Source of the DNA: Theodoxus fluviatilis
Taxonomy: Eukaryota; Mollusca; Gastropoda; Cycloneritida; Neritidae
NCBI GenBank assembly: GCA_034096865.1
Contig: JAWQFJ010026730.1
Coordinates: forward strand, 55,001 to 85,000
Reading direction: 5' to 3'
Length of the DNA: 30,000 nucleotides
In this document: in pieces, positions 9,129 to 21,119 of the stretch
How the letters are laid out: the number at the start of each line of letters is the position of its first letter
Position numbering within the stretch: position 1 is the first letter of the stretch
The notes under the pieces: model-generated
What the model saw: the letters and a program-made list of their open reading frames with translations, nothing else
What the model was told of the DNA's origin: nothing
The model's database searches: none
Made by a program: the position numbers and the translations under genes

Positions 9129-10634
9129 CTAGGTAGCTTAAAGCTTTTGTCTTCACGCGTGCAGAATAATCACAGTAGTCTTCAAATGATTGCACGTGAG
9201 ATCCGCCATATCCACCTGCGTCCAAGTTTGAAGTTGACGAGCCATCAGCATGTAGATATACCACGGTATTGACAGCACGATGCAGTCTCACGCCACTTTC
9301 ATTCATCCTTGCTGAAAGTACAAATATAATTTTTTTTCTTTTGCGCCTGACGAATACTTTAAAATGGAAAAGTTGTACTTCTTATTCAACTTGTATCCCA
9401 AATCATACAAACTTCTCCATTTCTACGTGTCTTCATTTTAACAAACGTCCAAGAAGTTATCTCGCGTTGTGTATTTAGTCAAGTTCTTTGGTAGTTGAGC
9501 AGAACCATCGTTTTAAATGATGGAATTGATCAGTATCTAGTCATTAAATTCCATCGTTTTGCAACCACAGCGGGCACGAGCACGGAAGGCAATTGTGGTG
9601 GACTTTCTTATTCACAAAACTCCAAACAGATGCAGTGTGCGATAGTGGTCCATTATTTCTCGTTTTGCATCTGCAAGTAGGTCGCGTCAGACTTGCCACC
9701 AGAGCGATCTCTTTGGTTCTACCGAGGCTTTCCTCCTTGAATGAAGAAGCACTGTAACAGAACAGCGCCCTTGAAGAGTGAATGTCGAAGGACGCCCAAA
9801 TCGCTGCTGTAGGTGAAAAGAGAGGTGGCCCCAACTGAAGAATGCGCATTAGATGCGAGCTTGTGTAACCTCTCTACTTCGATCGCGGCGTGAGTGTCAC
9901 AATGCGGGTATGTCTGGCGGGTACATGAAGGGAATCGACTTACAGGCGGCTAGGGTGGCCTTTCAGACCAGCCTTTGTCATGTCTCCTTTTCGCACACCT
10001 GGATTACTGCGCTACGGACCTGGACCTGCTTCGTGGAAACACTTGATCGTTGCCAGTTGGGCCGCCACAGGCAGATCGAAGCCTCGCTGACGTGATGAAT
10101 GAAGGCACCGATGAAGCGGCCCGTCAAGCCACCCACAAAGCCACGTGCACTAGGGGCAAACAAGTTTTGACGTCATAGATAGGCAGAAGAGAAAGGGCGG
10201 AGTGCGCTGGGCCCATTCGAGCTGTCGAAAGGAACCATCCTGGAGCCCAATAAATCATCGCGATCGATCGAGGTCGATAGCTCGAACGCTGTCGGTCAGG
10301 AGAGACGAATGCAGATGCGAAGAACTTCACTGTGTCATCGCCGTCGAGATGGCGTCCGGCTGTGTTGTACAAATAGGTCGTTGGCTTAATGGTCTCATGA
10401 CTGACGCCATTCCAGCGGCGGCAAAAGCAGACACACAGCTTCGCTTTGTGAGACGAGAAAACTTTGAGAGATAGGGTGCAAGTACTCGGACACCTCTGTA
10501 AAGTCAACAAGTATTAAATAGAGATCAAATCTAATGCAGCGCCATAAGCGAGCAAAGAGTCGCTGAAGTCCAGAGAGCTTGTAACAGCTGCGCAGTGAGA
10601 ATGACCATTAGGAATGGCGTTTAAAGGCCTTTCA
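9129..10634. other. 1.5-kb gene-free stretch, nothing recognised
   Basis: Several overlapping short frames on both strands (for example 9853-10095 plus and 10124-10510 minus) but no domain. I weighed and rejected an RNase-H-like reading of 10090-10170. Confidence 0.5.
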
Positions 10635-10762
10635 ACCTTTGTAGGCTTCTTAGGCTGCTGACCATGTAAAGCACAGGCAGGAGCTGGATCTTCACTTCCC
10701 TCGTTATTTGCCTTATACGAATCTCGTGAGGAGACACGCTGGGTCTATTCTTACCTTCAGGG
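10635..10762 (+). mobile_element. SINE-like repeat, degraded plus-strand copy
   Basis: Recognisable by ACGAATCTCGTGAGGAGACA and GCTGGGTCTATTCTTACC near its end. The head is poorly preserved and the final GGGG block is lost. Confidence 0.45.
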
Positions 10763-10914
10763 ATATCAATCAAAGCTAGAGAGCACTCTGAGAGCGCAAA
10801 CCTCTGCCAAGGAAGACACATTTGCTCTTCCATGACCTGTATAATTCAGGCAGAATGTTCTGCTATCCAAACTTTACGCTTCGAAGTTCAATTCATTCTA
10901 GCGACTCCTCCCAG

Positions 10915-11163
10915 TCCGAGAGTGCGAAACGCATATGCCGGCGTCATCAATAGTTTGACGTCATCAAGTTTGCAATGCGCGATACAATTTAGGTTTATGC
11001 TTTCAATTCCAAAACAAAATAATAGATAACCTTCCAAATTTAATGGATTGTTCCTTCGGTGAAACTCTGACTTTGCATCAAATCTTATTAGAATCCATTA
11101 TTAACTTTTTGAGTTATTTGACCAAATAACGAATGAACGAACCGAGGTAAAACATAACCTCCA
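10915..11163 (-). repeat. Dispersed repeat, copy 2, with TGACGTCA palindrome
   Basis: Reverse-complement partner of 1472-1735. The CRE-type palindrome lies at 10956-10963. The shared edge on this side reads GGAGGTTATGTTTTACC on the minus strand. Confidence 0.65.
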
Positions 11164-11957
11164 TGGCGAAGGAAATAAGAGAGCGGGAAAAAGTTAATAC
11201 AGAAAGTAATTGTGACGACTAATCTCTTGGATAGTACTAAACAGACAATGAATAAAAAAGGTAGTGGAAACAATATGAGCCGAGATTCTCTGTGCTGAAT
11301 GTTATCAGTCCGATCAAGTGTAAAACATACAATTGCTTATGAGGTCAAGGGAAATGCAAATGAAAAAAGTACGCATGCATGACAATTTAGGCCAAGTGCC
11401 ACATCTGTCATGTAAAACGCGAAAAACACTCGGCGTTGAGCACTTTCTCGCATTGCCCACTGGATCACATTGTGAGAAAATCAAGGCCAGTTTGTGAGAC
11501 CTGGTCTGATAAGCAGGAGAGCCTGACAATGGTGCAATCGGCCCGGTACTATATATCCGACAAGGGGAGGACTTTTCATAGGCAGGAACCGATGACACGG
11601 CGCTGTCGCAGCGATAAATTTATAGGTGCTCGCATCGTCCGATATTTCGCTATCGGTCCGTTAATTATGAAAATATTTTGGTGCGAACATTGTTGTATAC
11701 TGCAGATGGCATCGAGACATGCCTCATCATTGGAATTAATTCATTTTGTCTGATTTCCCTCGCTCTGGGATCGGAAAAGGTTCTTTTGTTTATATTTTTA
11801 GACGAACCGATAACAATCGGAAGGCCTATCGCCGGCTCCTGCATGCGAGACTGTTGGAGAGCTTGTCGGTCCGATAGCTTTCGGCAGGATTGCGCCTATC
11901 GGACCTGTAAAAAATTGGGTTGGACTGATTCTGGTCTTGCATTGTCAAACAATTCGA
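11164..11957. other. Gene-free stretch, nothing recognised
   Basis: The sequence around 11636-11662 and 11800-11905 repeats words such as CCGATA, TATCGG and CGGTCC in both orientations, which may be a diverged inverted-repeat element. I could not define ends. No coding segment is supported. Confidence 0.4.
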
Positions 11958-12095
11958 GGTCATAATCCCCCCGTGGGTTGATGGTGAGAATTTACTCACC
12001 GTGTCTCCCTACGCGATTGGTATCAATACAAGACGGATGACCAGGGAAATTGATACTTGATTCGCTCTTACTCTCACCAGCTGTAGTGATTTTCA
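11958..12095 (-). mobile_element. SINE-like repeat, minus-strand copy
   Basis: On the minus strand it shows CAGCTGGTGAGAGTAAGAGC, ATCGCGTAGGGAGACACGG and CAACCCACGGGGGG, the same order as the plus copies. Confidence 0.55.
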
Positions 12096-12123
12096 TTATT
12101 CAGCGAATAGCACGCCAAAAAAA

Positions 12124-12126
<3 letters not shown>

Positions 12127-12163
<37 letters not shown>

Positions 12164-12168
12164 GTGTG

Positions 12169-12225
<57 letters not shown>

Positions 12226-12235
12226 TGTGTGTGTT
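12127..12235. repeat. (TG)n microsatellite
   Basis: Nearly pure TG with two CG interruptions. Confidence 0.97.
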
Positions 12236-12239
12236 CAAA

Positions 12240-14230
12240 TAAGGCTTATCTGATGCGCCAAATTTCCTGAACGATCTGAGATACACTGCAGAATTTCCTT
12301 TTTCAACAATAATGACTAGCCATTTCTGGATTACGAAAAAACAGAGGACAAATGCGAGGGCAACAGACATTTGATTGACAACGACCGAATCGATCACTTG
12401 GCACAGTGACACTGCCAAGACGTCGTCACGACTGACGTACGTTCAAGACGACCTACCGGTAGCCTACCGGTAGCCGAGCAACCAATGTGCACTCTTGAAC
12501 GACTCGTTAGGCTTGTTCAGGACGCGCAGCGATTCAAAGCGCTGCTCAGCGCTGCATGTGATTCACTCCTGAACGGCCAATTTGGGGCGTGCTTCACTCA
12601 GCGGTAGCCAAGATGACTTCCGCGATGCCTTCTCATCGCCGCGGATTGCGCTTCTCAACCAAATGAGTAAACCAGCAGCTGCAGACTGCTCGTTCCTTGT
12701 GGAAGCTGATGAAATACGTTAAGCTGTAGCTGTGCATGAATGCTCGGCATCGCTCGAATAGAAATTGATGTCAAAACGACAGTGCTAACTTGGTGTAAGC
12801 AAGAATATTTCGATGCTCACTTCAAGGGAGATTACACAACAAACAAAGGGCCTAAAGTAAGATATAAGAGTTGCTTCCCTTTAAATTATTTCGCTATCTG
12901 TCGTGGAAATGTTTGCTCACATCTTTCCCAGTAATTATTTCAGAGCAGTTATTCTTTTAAAAAGAAAAGTACAATATCAGCCTAACTTCTTGTAACGTCT
13001 CGCATAGGCTGGGTAATAATCACAGGTCGAAATGCGTGCCACAGCGCATAATTGTGATGACGACTTTCTTCCTTTCCCCGAAGGCAGCCATTTTGGTTAT
13101 ACAGGCCCAACAGCGTTCCGGCGCGGTACGTACCGGTCGATACCGGTAGCCGTACCAAGTCGTTCAAGAGACGAACGGTATCAACAGGCCCCTGGCTAGC
13201 GCACATAAAAGAAAAAAAGGAAAAAACCTACGTGTACCTCATCAATCAAGACTAATATATGCGGTTCATCAGCATTACTTTATTTGTTTTAAAATGTTCA
13301 ACCTTAAAGATGGAAAAATATTAGAGCTGCCTCTGTCTGTCGATTTTATTTCCTACACGGTGAGGGAATTCCACACCCAGAGAACTACTGCGAATAAAAC
13401 GTTCAGGACAAGAGATCGTTCCAAGGGAGGCAACTCTATTCTCGTTTTGGAGACCGTTGCAAGGTTTGGTCCTGGCGTGGAAGTGGATGAACTGGGAATG
13501 GTGAATTAGTATGAGAGAAGGGAAGCATAAAAGAAACCAACACTTGCGTCAAAATGAACACAAAGAAAAACAGACCGCCTGATACAAAACAAAAAAATTA
13601 AAAAGGTTGTGTAATTGAGACACTAGCATCTGGATATTACTGAATTTTCCCAAAATGTGGGATCGCCAGAGGAGCCCATAGTGATATACTCTGTGTTGAG
13701 TTTGTTACACGAGTAGCTTGCCCTTTCGTAGGCCAGGTTCCAAAATTTCAAAGGCATCCATGTTGTGTTTCCAAAGCTATCTACCGTATTTATACCTACC
13801 GTGGCTTCTCTCGCAGAAGTGATTCCATCGCAAAGATCGATCTGTTTTAACTTCAAATGTAGGTGACTGCAGGGTTTTCAGTGTGAGGCTTTGCAACAAA
13901 GACCAAAAAAACCCTCCATAATACAGAGAATGAAATTAAGGTAATATCGAAACGTATATTTCCCATGCTTTTTTCTCGTGACTTCTTAAAAATCGGCCTC
14001 ACCTTAATTGTGACTTAACCCTGTTTTTCTTCATCGGGCTATAACTCAGGAAGTATTCAAATTAAACACATACTTTGCTACTTTTATAGGGCCTTGCGGC
14101 TAAATTTTCACAGGTGTAGTTGGTGCGTGAATACAGGAAGAAGAAGAAAAATCATCAAGATTTTACGAAATGTACTTGGCCCTGCAACAGAAGTAAACAA
14201 CACTGAGCGACTGCTCTAATTCTTTTTTTA
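12240..14230. other. 2-kb stretch without a supported gene
   Basis: CTACCGGTAGC is directly repeated at 12453-12474, and a related ATACCGGTAGCC lies near 13140 next to CAAGTCGTTCAAGAG. This may mark two ends of one diverged repeat (about 12425-13190), but the ends do not align cleanly. A 71-codon frame at 13294-13509 is unrecognised and contains the AAGGGAGGCAACTCT word. Nothing else is supported. Confidence 0.4.
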
Positions 14231-14231
14231 A

Positions 14232-14486
14232 GACACACACACACACACGCACGTACACACACACACACGTGTACGCGCACACACACACACACACACACAC
14301 ACTCTCACACACGCACGCACGCACGCACATACACACGTATACACACGCGCGCACGCTAGCGCGCACATGCACGTACACACAAGTACATACATACACACAC
14401 ACGCACACCCACATGCACGCACATACACGTGCACATGCACGCACGCATGCACACTCACACAAACACACGCACACACACGCACGCAC

Positions 14487-14541
<55 letters not shown>

Positions 14542-14662
14542 CACAAACACACGCGTACACACACACATACATACACGCGCGCGTTCACACACACATGTAC
14601 ACACTTACGCGTGCACATGCGCGCGCGTGCACACACAAAAACCACACACACGCATGCAAACA
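14232..14662. repeat. (CA)n/(CACG)n microsatellite, about 430 bp
   Basis: CA array with CACG, CATA and CGCG interruptions. The long Cys/Val and His/Thr frames on either strand come from the repeat. Confidence 0.97.
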
Positions 14663-14944
14663 TGTGACAGTTCACAGATATTCCCAGTTGTTGTTTCCAG
14701 CCCACGAACACGTGGATTACGATGGTGTGTGAGCTGCAGTTGTTCTTTGCACTCAAAACATCGCCTGTGTCGCTGCCAGCGGGTGTGGTGGTAACGTTCA
14801 AGGGGGACAACTCCTTTACACTTTCGACAGCCCTGAGTGCCTGCGCGCCGTGTCGATGTACGGTCAACATTCCAGTGGGTTTGACATCAGCCGTGTAGCC
14901 CGCACTGATTGAGAAACTAGTCATATATGGTCATATGTCTCATG

Positions 14945-15127
14945 GGAGTGTGAGTGCGCTCATGTGTGCGTGCGTGCGTGCTTGCGTGCCTGCTTGCATG
15001 TGTGTTTTACTGAGGTTGTGTGCGTGCGCGCACGCACGCATTTGTGTACATTACTCTGTGTGTGTGTGTGTGCGCGCGCGCGCGTATTTGTGTGTGTGTG
15101 CATGTGTACGTGTGCGCGCGCGTGTGT
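14945..15127. repeat. (TG)n/(TGCG)n microsatellite
   Basis: Opposite orientation to the array 280 bp upstream. It includes a 14-nt alternating GC run near 15071, a strong Z-DNA candidate. Confidence 0.95.
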
Positions 15128-15295
15128 ATATTTTTCAAAACATCTTAACATCAAACAACGAATGAGAATCAGGGTATCGAGAGTTCAAAACGTGAACTAG
15201 AGAGACGTAAAATTCGGCAGACAAGAAAATAAACATATTTTTGTGAATTTGTGGACTTATCGTGTTTGAAAGCAACAACAGCAACAACAACAACA

Positions 15296-15333
15296 ACACA
15301 CACACACTTGCACACACACAGACACACACACAC

Positions 15334-15389
<56 letters not shown>
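15296..15389. repeat. (CA)n microsatellite abutting a transposon
   Basis: CA array preceded by CAA repeats. It ends 15 bp before the left terminus of the transposon at 15405. Confidence 0.95.
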
Positions 15390-15390
<1 letters not shown>

Positions 15391-15741
15391 AACAACCAAG
15401 CTCTGGGGTGTAATTCATGAACTTGGACTTTCAGCGTGGTCTAAGACTAGTCTAGGACCACTGTCGTTGTCTACAATTCATGAACTTGGACTGCCGTAGT
15501 CTACAATTCATGAACGTGGACTTTGTTCAGTCGGCAGACTGAACTGCGGACTACGGTGGTCCAAGGATTTGTTGGACTACACACCAAAGTCCAAGACCAG
15601 GGGCGGGTTTCAAAATAGGTAGTAACTCTTGGTCGCAAGATCTTGCTTCGCAGTAAGAGCTAGCTAAAAAAGAAACTACCCAACGTGACGAAGTAATGCG
15701 CATGCGTAGACGTCACGACAAGAGGTGAACTAGCCACATTT

Positions 15742-16263
15742 CAATGGCCGACGTGTTGCCGGTTCATTCAGAAAACGCTCTATTTCGAGATACTAGCAAC
15801 CCATCCAAAGAAAATATAAGCCATGCACAGCATTAATTTATCAAAGGTGTATGTTGATTGCATTAACAGATCGTGAAACCTCCTACAGTTTACACATCGA
15901 ATGCAGGTCAACGCATCCACGCCGAACTTTTGTCTCGAATCTTAAAAGCTAGGCACCTCTCAAGCTGCCTCGCTCAATCTACGCTCGTCTTCGATTGGCT
16001 CGCTAGCAAGCAAAGAATGAAACTGCCCATTCGGCGAGATCTACGTAGATCTACCGAGATCTTCGCATTTTGAAACCCGCCCCAGCGCGAAATTAAATGG
16101 CCGACCTGTTCACGGTTCGCAAATAATAAGCTGTATTTTGGGACACTGGAAACCCATCCAAAGAAAGTATAAGCCATGAACAGCATTAAATTATGAAAGC
16201 TGTATGTTGATTGCATCAATAGGTCGTGAAAACGCTTACATTTTACAGTTGGAAATGCAGGTC
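15742..16263. repeat. Internal duplication within transposon copy A
   Basis: 15742-15909 and 16094-16263 share AATGGCCGAC, CCATCCAAAGAAA, TATAAGCCATG and TGTATGTTGATTGCAT in the same order and orientation. Copy B carries only one such segment, so the duplication probably arose in A after the two copies separated. Confidence 0.75.
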
Positions 16264-16281
16264 GCCGAGCTTCGCGCACTG

Positions 16282-16290
16282 CTATTTATA
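16282..16290 (-). promoter_or_regulatory. TATA-box candidate inside copy A
   Basis: TATAAATAG on the minus strand within a GC-rich context, also found in the equivalent position of copy B (19185-19193). It could drive transcription towards the element's left end. There is no expression evidence. Confidence 0.35.
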
Positions 16291-16510
16291 GCTGAAGCGC
16301 GGACCGCTGCGACACCAGTAAACAGTGTTGTCCTCGAACCTGCCTGCTGCTGTTGACATTGGGTACAATGCTAGTGTTGTCTGATGCTATGAAAACGATA
16401 CATTAAAATTGCATCTGTGTTATGAAAACACTGCTCAGATTAAATTGCTTTATTTTTGGTAACTGAGAAAATGTGTGACGATCGCCAGGGTTTCACGAGT
16501 TTGGTGGGGA

Positions 16511-17520
<1,010 letters not shown>

Positions 17521-17774
17521 CTATGCGCTTGCGCACTGGGCGGAATCCCCGGGAAATCCACATCATTCTAAAAATAATCCATGGACTAGGTCAATCAGTC
17601 CCAGCCTTTCAAGTCAACACCCAGTCTGGGTTCGTGAATCATAGACTCGCTGAGTCCAGGACTAGTCCCAGGCTACGCGGTGGTCTAGGACTAGTCCTGG
17701 ACTCACAAGTCCAAGACCAGTGCTCGCGAAAGTCCAAGTTCATGAATTACACCCCTGATTTTCAATTGTAGGCC

Positions 17775-18197
17775 CATTCTGTGAACCCGAGTCAGTATTG
17801 ACTCTGGCACAGTTCGCAATGAATGCCTAATAGACTTGACCCTTCGCATTATAGCATTGCGCCAAAAATAGTTCGTTCTGATACTATTATTTTCTCCACT
17901 CTGTACATAAATCATTCAGATGTTAAAACATGTTTCCATTTCAACACAAACATTTTATTTGATAGAATAAACACTTGTTTATTGCATCAACAAGAGTAAA
18001 TTAAGAGTTTTGTGCGAAATAGTCTTAGATCGACTATCCCTCAAGCGGTTTGTGCGAGAGAGTCTCAGATCGGCTATCCCACAAGCCTCTCGTGTGACCT
18101 AAATTTGCATATTTCGGACGAAATCCTTCCATCACGTGATGTCAACTGTGCTAGAGACACTTTCGCCTATAGACGAAGTCTCTACTGAACAAGAATG
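17775..18197 (-). mobile_element. Miniature transposon with 9-bp TSD family, copy 3
   Basis: Reverse-orientation relative of 2007-2470 and 20104-20520. It is bounded by CATTCTGTGAACCC and AACAAGAATG. Flanking 9-mers ttgtaggcc (17766-17774) and atgtaggcc (18198-18206) match at 8 of 9 positions, a good target-site duplication. It holds a short extra internal repeat (AGTCTTAGATCGACTATCCC then AGTCTCAGATCGGCTATCCC). Confidence 0.85.
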
Positions 18198-18719
18198 ATG
18201 TAGGCCTACATTTCATCCATGAAGCAGCTTTAATTTGTCTGCATCTCTCTCTTTTGAAGAGTTCTGCACATTCAAGTAGGCCTATACATGTAAAAACCTA
18301 TGGGGTGTAATTCATGAACTTCGAGAGCACTAGTCTCGGACTTTAGAGTCTAGGACTACCGCGTAGTCTGGGACTAGTTTGGGACTAAGCGAGTCTACGA
18401 TTCACGAACCCAGACTGGGTGTTGACTTGAAAGTCTGAGACTGATTGATCTAGTCTATGGGTTATTTTTAGAATGAGGGGAAATTCTCGGGGATTCCGCC
18501 CAGTGCGCAAGCACAAGGCTTACCGCTTCAAACTTCCTGTCAAAAGTGTCAGCCACGATCGGTAGGAAAACCTCAAAGAAAAGCCCCGATTTCATGGAGC
18601 GGGATTCGGTAGCTATCATAAAAGCGGTGTCAGCAAGATACTGATACATTAACAACAGCATACACACAGCCCAAGCAAACAAAAGAAGATGGAAAGCGTG
18701 GGAGGAGGTGACAAATGAA

Positions 18720-18898
18720 GTGCGAGCTGAGGCTGGAGTGTGTGTGTGTGTGTGTCACCGTTTATTAAGTTCATCAGCAAGAGGCAAACCAGCAGAAGAT
18801 CAAGTTTTACAATATGGCAGGATTTCCAAGTGAGAACAATTGAAATTCAGTAAGGAAGGGATGGAACAAAAATCTGTCTTGATGAGGAAAAATATACA

Positions 18899-18929
<31 letters not shown>

Positions 18930-18951
18930 ACACTCCAGCCTCAGCTCGCAC
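18720..18951. repeat. Fold-back block nested in copy B
   Basis: GTGCGAGCTGAGGCTGGAG followed by (TG)n and TCAC at the left is inverted at the right, ending (CA)n-CTCCAGCCTCAGCTCGCAC. This gives a 232-bp inverted-repeat unit in which the microsatellites form the inner part of the arms. It could be an older miniature element nested in the transposon. Confidence 0.8.
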
Positions 18952-19184
18952 TTTTCCCACCAAACTCGTGAAACCCTGGCGTACATCGTCACACATTTTC
19001 TCAGTTACCAAAAATAAAGCAATTTAATCTGAGCAGTGTTTTCATAACACAGATGCAATTTTAATGTATCGTTTTCATAGCATCAGACAACACTAGCATT
19101 GTACACAATGTCAACAGCAGGCAGGTTCGAGGACAACAATGTATTTATAATCTTTCCTGGTGTCGCTGAGGTCCGCGCGTCAGC

Positions 19185-19193
19185 TATAAATAG
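19185..19193 (+). promoter_or_regulatory. TATA-box candidate inside copy B
   Basis: TATAAATAG, equivalent to the copy A site; both are followed by GTGCGCGAAGCT. Confidence 0.35.
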
Positions 19194-19708
19194 AAGTGCG
19201 CGAAGCTTGGATGCTCGACGAGTCGACCTGCATTTCCATTTGTAAAATGTAAGCGCTTTCACGACCTATTGATGCAATCAACATACAGCTTTGATAATTT
19301 AATGCTGTTCATGGCTTACATTTTCTTTGGATGGGTTTCTAGTGTCCCAAAATACAGCGTTTGCTGTGCAAACCATAGACAGGTCGGCCATTTAATTTCG
19401 CGGCAGTCTCGGACTTTGGTGTGTAGTCCAACAAATCCTTGGACCACCATAGTCCGCAGTTCAGTCCATGACTGAACCAAAGTCCACGTTCATGAATTGC
19501 AGACTACGACAATAGTCCGAGACCAGCGGCAGTAGTCTAAGACTAGTCTAAGACTACGCTGAGAGTCCAGGTTCATGAATTACACCCCTGAGAAGCCCAA
19601 CGCCCTGAAGGTAAACCATAGAAAAAGTTTCGGACCTCAGGAGCAAACGTACGTATTCACCGATTTATTAAATATGATATTTTTGTTTATTTTATCAAGA
19701 TGTAAAAG

Positions 19709-19834
19709 CGTGTACATGTGCATGTTTGTGTATGTGTGTGTGTGTATGTGTGTGTGTGTGCATGTGTGTGTATGTATGTCTGTGTGTGTGTGTGTATGTG
19801 TGTGTGTGCATGTGTGTGTGTATGTGCATGTGTG
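19709..19834. repeat. (TG)n/(TGTA)n microsatellite
   Basis: TG repeat with TA and CA interruptions. Confidence 0.95.
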
Positions 19835-20103
19835 AGACCGATGGGTGACAGTTTGAAACAGCATCAGCATTCTTTACTTATTCTTTTCTTCTCTTTTCTT
19901 ATTTACTCTCCCGTCAGGCGGGCGACTCTGCTATTTCATCTAGCCAGACAAAAATTTTACTCGCCTCGGACGAATGGTTTGAACATCGGTTGAAACGAAA
20001 CGTGCCTCAGTTGGATTGCCTTTGACTAACTTTTCTCGCGTATCCTGGTCCTAAGAAACCCGCCTCTGACAGATTGTAGCTCGACTCGACCGAAGTGTCA
20101 GAC

Positions 20104-20520
20104 CATTCGAGTCCACTAGAGACTTTGCCTACCGGCGAAAGAGTCTCTAGCAGGAGCACAGTTCATATTACGTGATGGAACTAATCCGTCCGGAATATTC
20201 AAATAGAGGTCACACGAGAGCCTTGCGGGATAGCACTCTGCTCCCTGACATACGCCCTTAAAGCAGTTTTATGACTATTTCGCACAAAACTCTTAACTTA
20301 CTCTTGTAGAGGCAACGAACAAGCGTTTATTCGATGAAATAAAATGTTTGTGTTGAAATGGAAACACGTTTTGACATCTGAATGATTTTTGTAACGTGGA
20401 GAGAAAAATAGTATCAGAACGAACTACTTTTGGCGCAATTCTGTAATGCGAAGGGTCAAGTCTATTACGCATTCATTGCGAACTGTGCCAGAGTCACTTC
20501 CGACTCAGGTTCACAGAATG
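20104..20520 (+). mobile_element. Miniature transposon with perfect 9-bp TSD, copy 2
   Basis: A 417-bp non-coding element flanked by an exact 9-bp direct repeat gtgtcagac (20095-20103 and 20521-20529). Termini are CATTCGAGTCCACTAG and GGTTCACAGAATG. It retains both terminal hairpins seen in copy 1 and shares long blocks such as TTTCGCACAAAACTCTTAAC and AATGCGAAGGGTCAAGTC. This copy defines the family boundaries best. Confidence 0.92.
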
Positions 20521-20584
20521 GTGTCAGACAGGCTCAGTTTGGGAGAATAGGGCCTATGATCATCCGCGCGCGCACATACGCACA

Positions 20585-21016
20585 CAGACCTGCCAACCCA
20601 CCATCATGCCAAAGAGTAGCATCCAGAGCTATTTGGAGTAGCATTGAAGAAATAGGCGTAGCGGAGGTTTGGGGGGGGGGGGGGAAATTGGGGCGGGGAA
20701 GGCAGCGCGATAAGCTGAAGGCGCGTGCGGGGGGCGGTGGGGGAGGGCGGGTGGGTGGGGGGGGAAGGCGCGCTGAACGCGCCGGCGCGTGAAAGCGGGG
20801 GGGGGGGGGGGGGAAGAAATAAGGCTGTGACGGGGGGGGGATTAGGTGCGCCGGCGGCGTGAAAGCGGGGGGGGGGGGGGGGGGGGGGATTGTCCATCAC
20901 GGTCAAAAGTTCAAGCACGCGGGAAAAGCGTAGTTTTTACGGACAAGCGTAACAGCGTAGCCAACATGTCGAAAGCGTAGCATGCTACGCCTAAAGCGTA
21001 GCATTTGGCAGGTCTG
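20585..21016. mobile_element. hAT-like MITE loaded with G-runs
   Basis: The 12-nt termini CAGACCTGCCAA (20585-20596) and TTGGCAGGTCTG (21005-21016) are perfect inverted repeats of the CAG...CTG type seen in hAT elements. The 8-mer cgcacata follows the right end and occurs at 20571-20578, 6 bp from the left end, so a target duplication is plausible but imperfect. The interior has several G-runs of 8 to 18, a repeated GTGAAAGCGGGGG unit, and GCGTAGCATGCTACGC near the right end. The minus-strand poly-Pro frame is an artefact. Confidence 0.75.
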
Positions 21017-21119
21017 CGCACATATAAACACACTCATACACATGGGGTATTCTAGTTTACTGTGATAAGGCCAGCTTTGGCGAGAATGTTATTGTCCAGC
21101 CCACTCCGTCCTAATTAGT

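Larger units (their letters stand above)
18302..19588 (-). mobile_element. Non-autonomous DNA transposon, copy B (inverted relative to A)
   Basis: Ends match the termini of copy A (GGGGTGTAATTCATGAAC at left, its complement at right). Internal order matches A in reverse: subterminal GGACTA repeats, the CGGGGCTTTT homologue, the GT/CA block, the TATA segment and a single copy of the 170-bp segment duplicated in A. At 1287 bp against 2351 bp it lacks both of A's internal duplications and is closer to the likely ancestral form. Confidence 0.8.

Noticed and set aside
10090..10170. RNase-H-like end (NEGTDEAARQATHKA)
   Set aside because: Only one short word resembles the motif, the frame closes within 30 codons and nothing upstream aligns.
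14163..14924. 253-codon minus-strand frame
   Set aside because: Its core is the CA/TG array; the short non-repeat ends show no domain and no second copy.
15974..16279. Conserved peptide in the transposon copies (MQSTYSFHNLMLFMAYTFFG)
   Set aside because: Three DNA copies exist, but most differences change the amino acid and one copy has stops, so DNA-level homology explains it.
20604..20918. Proline-rich minus-strand frame
   Set aside because: Encoded by G-runs inside the hAT-like MITE.
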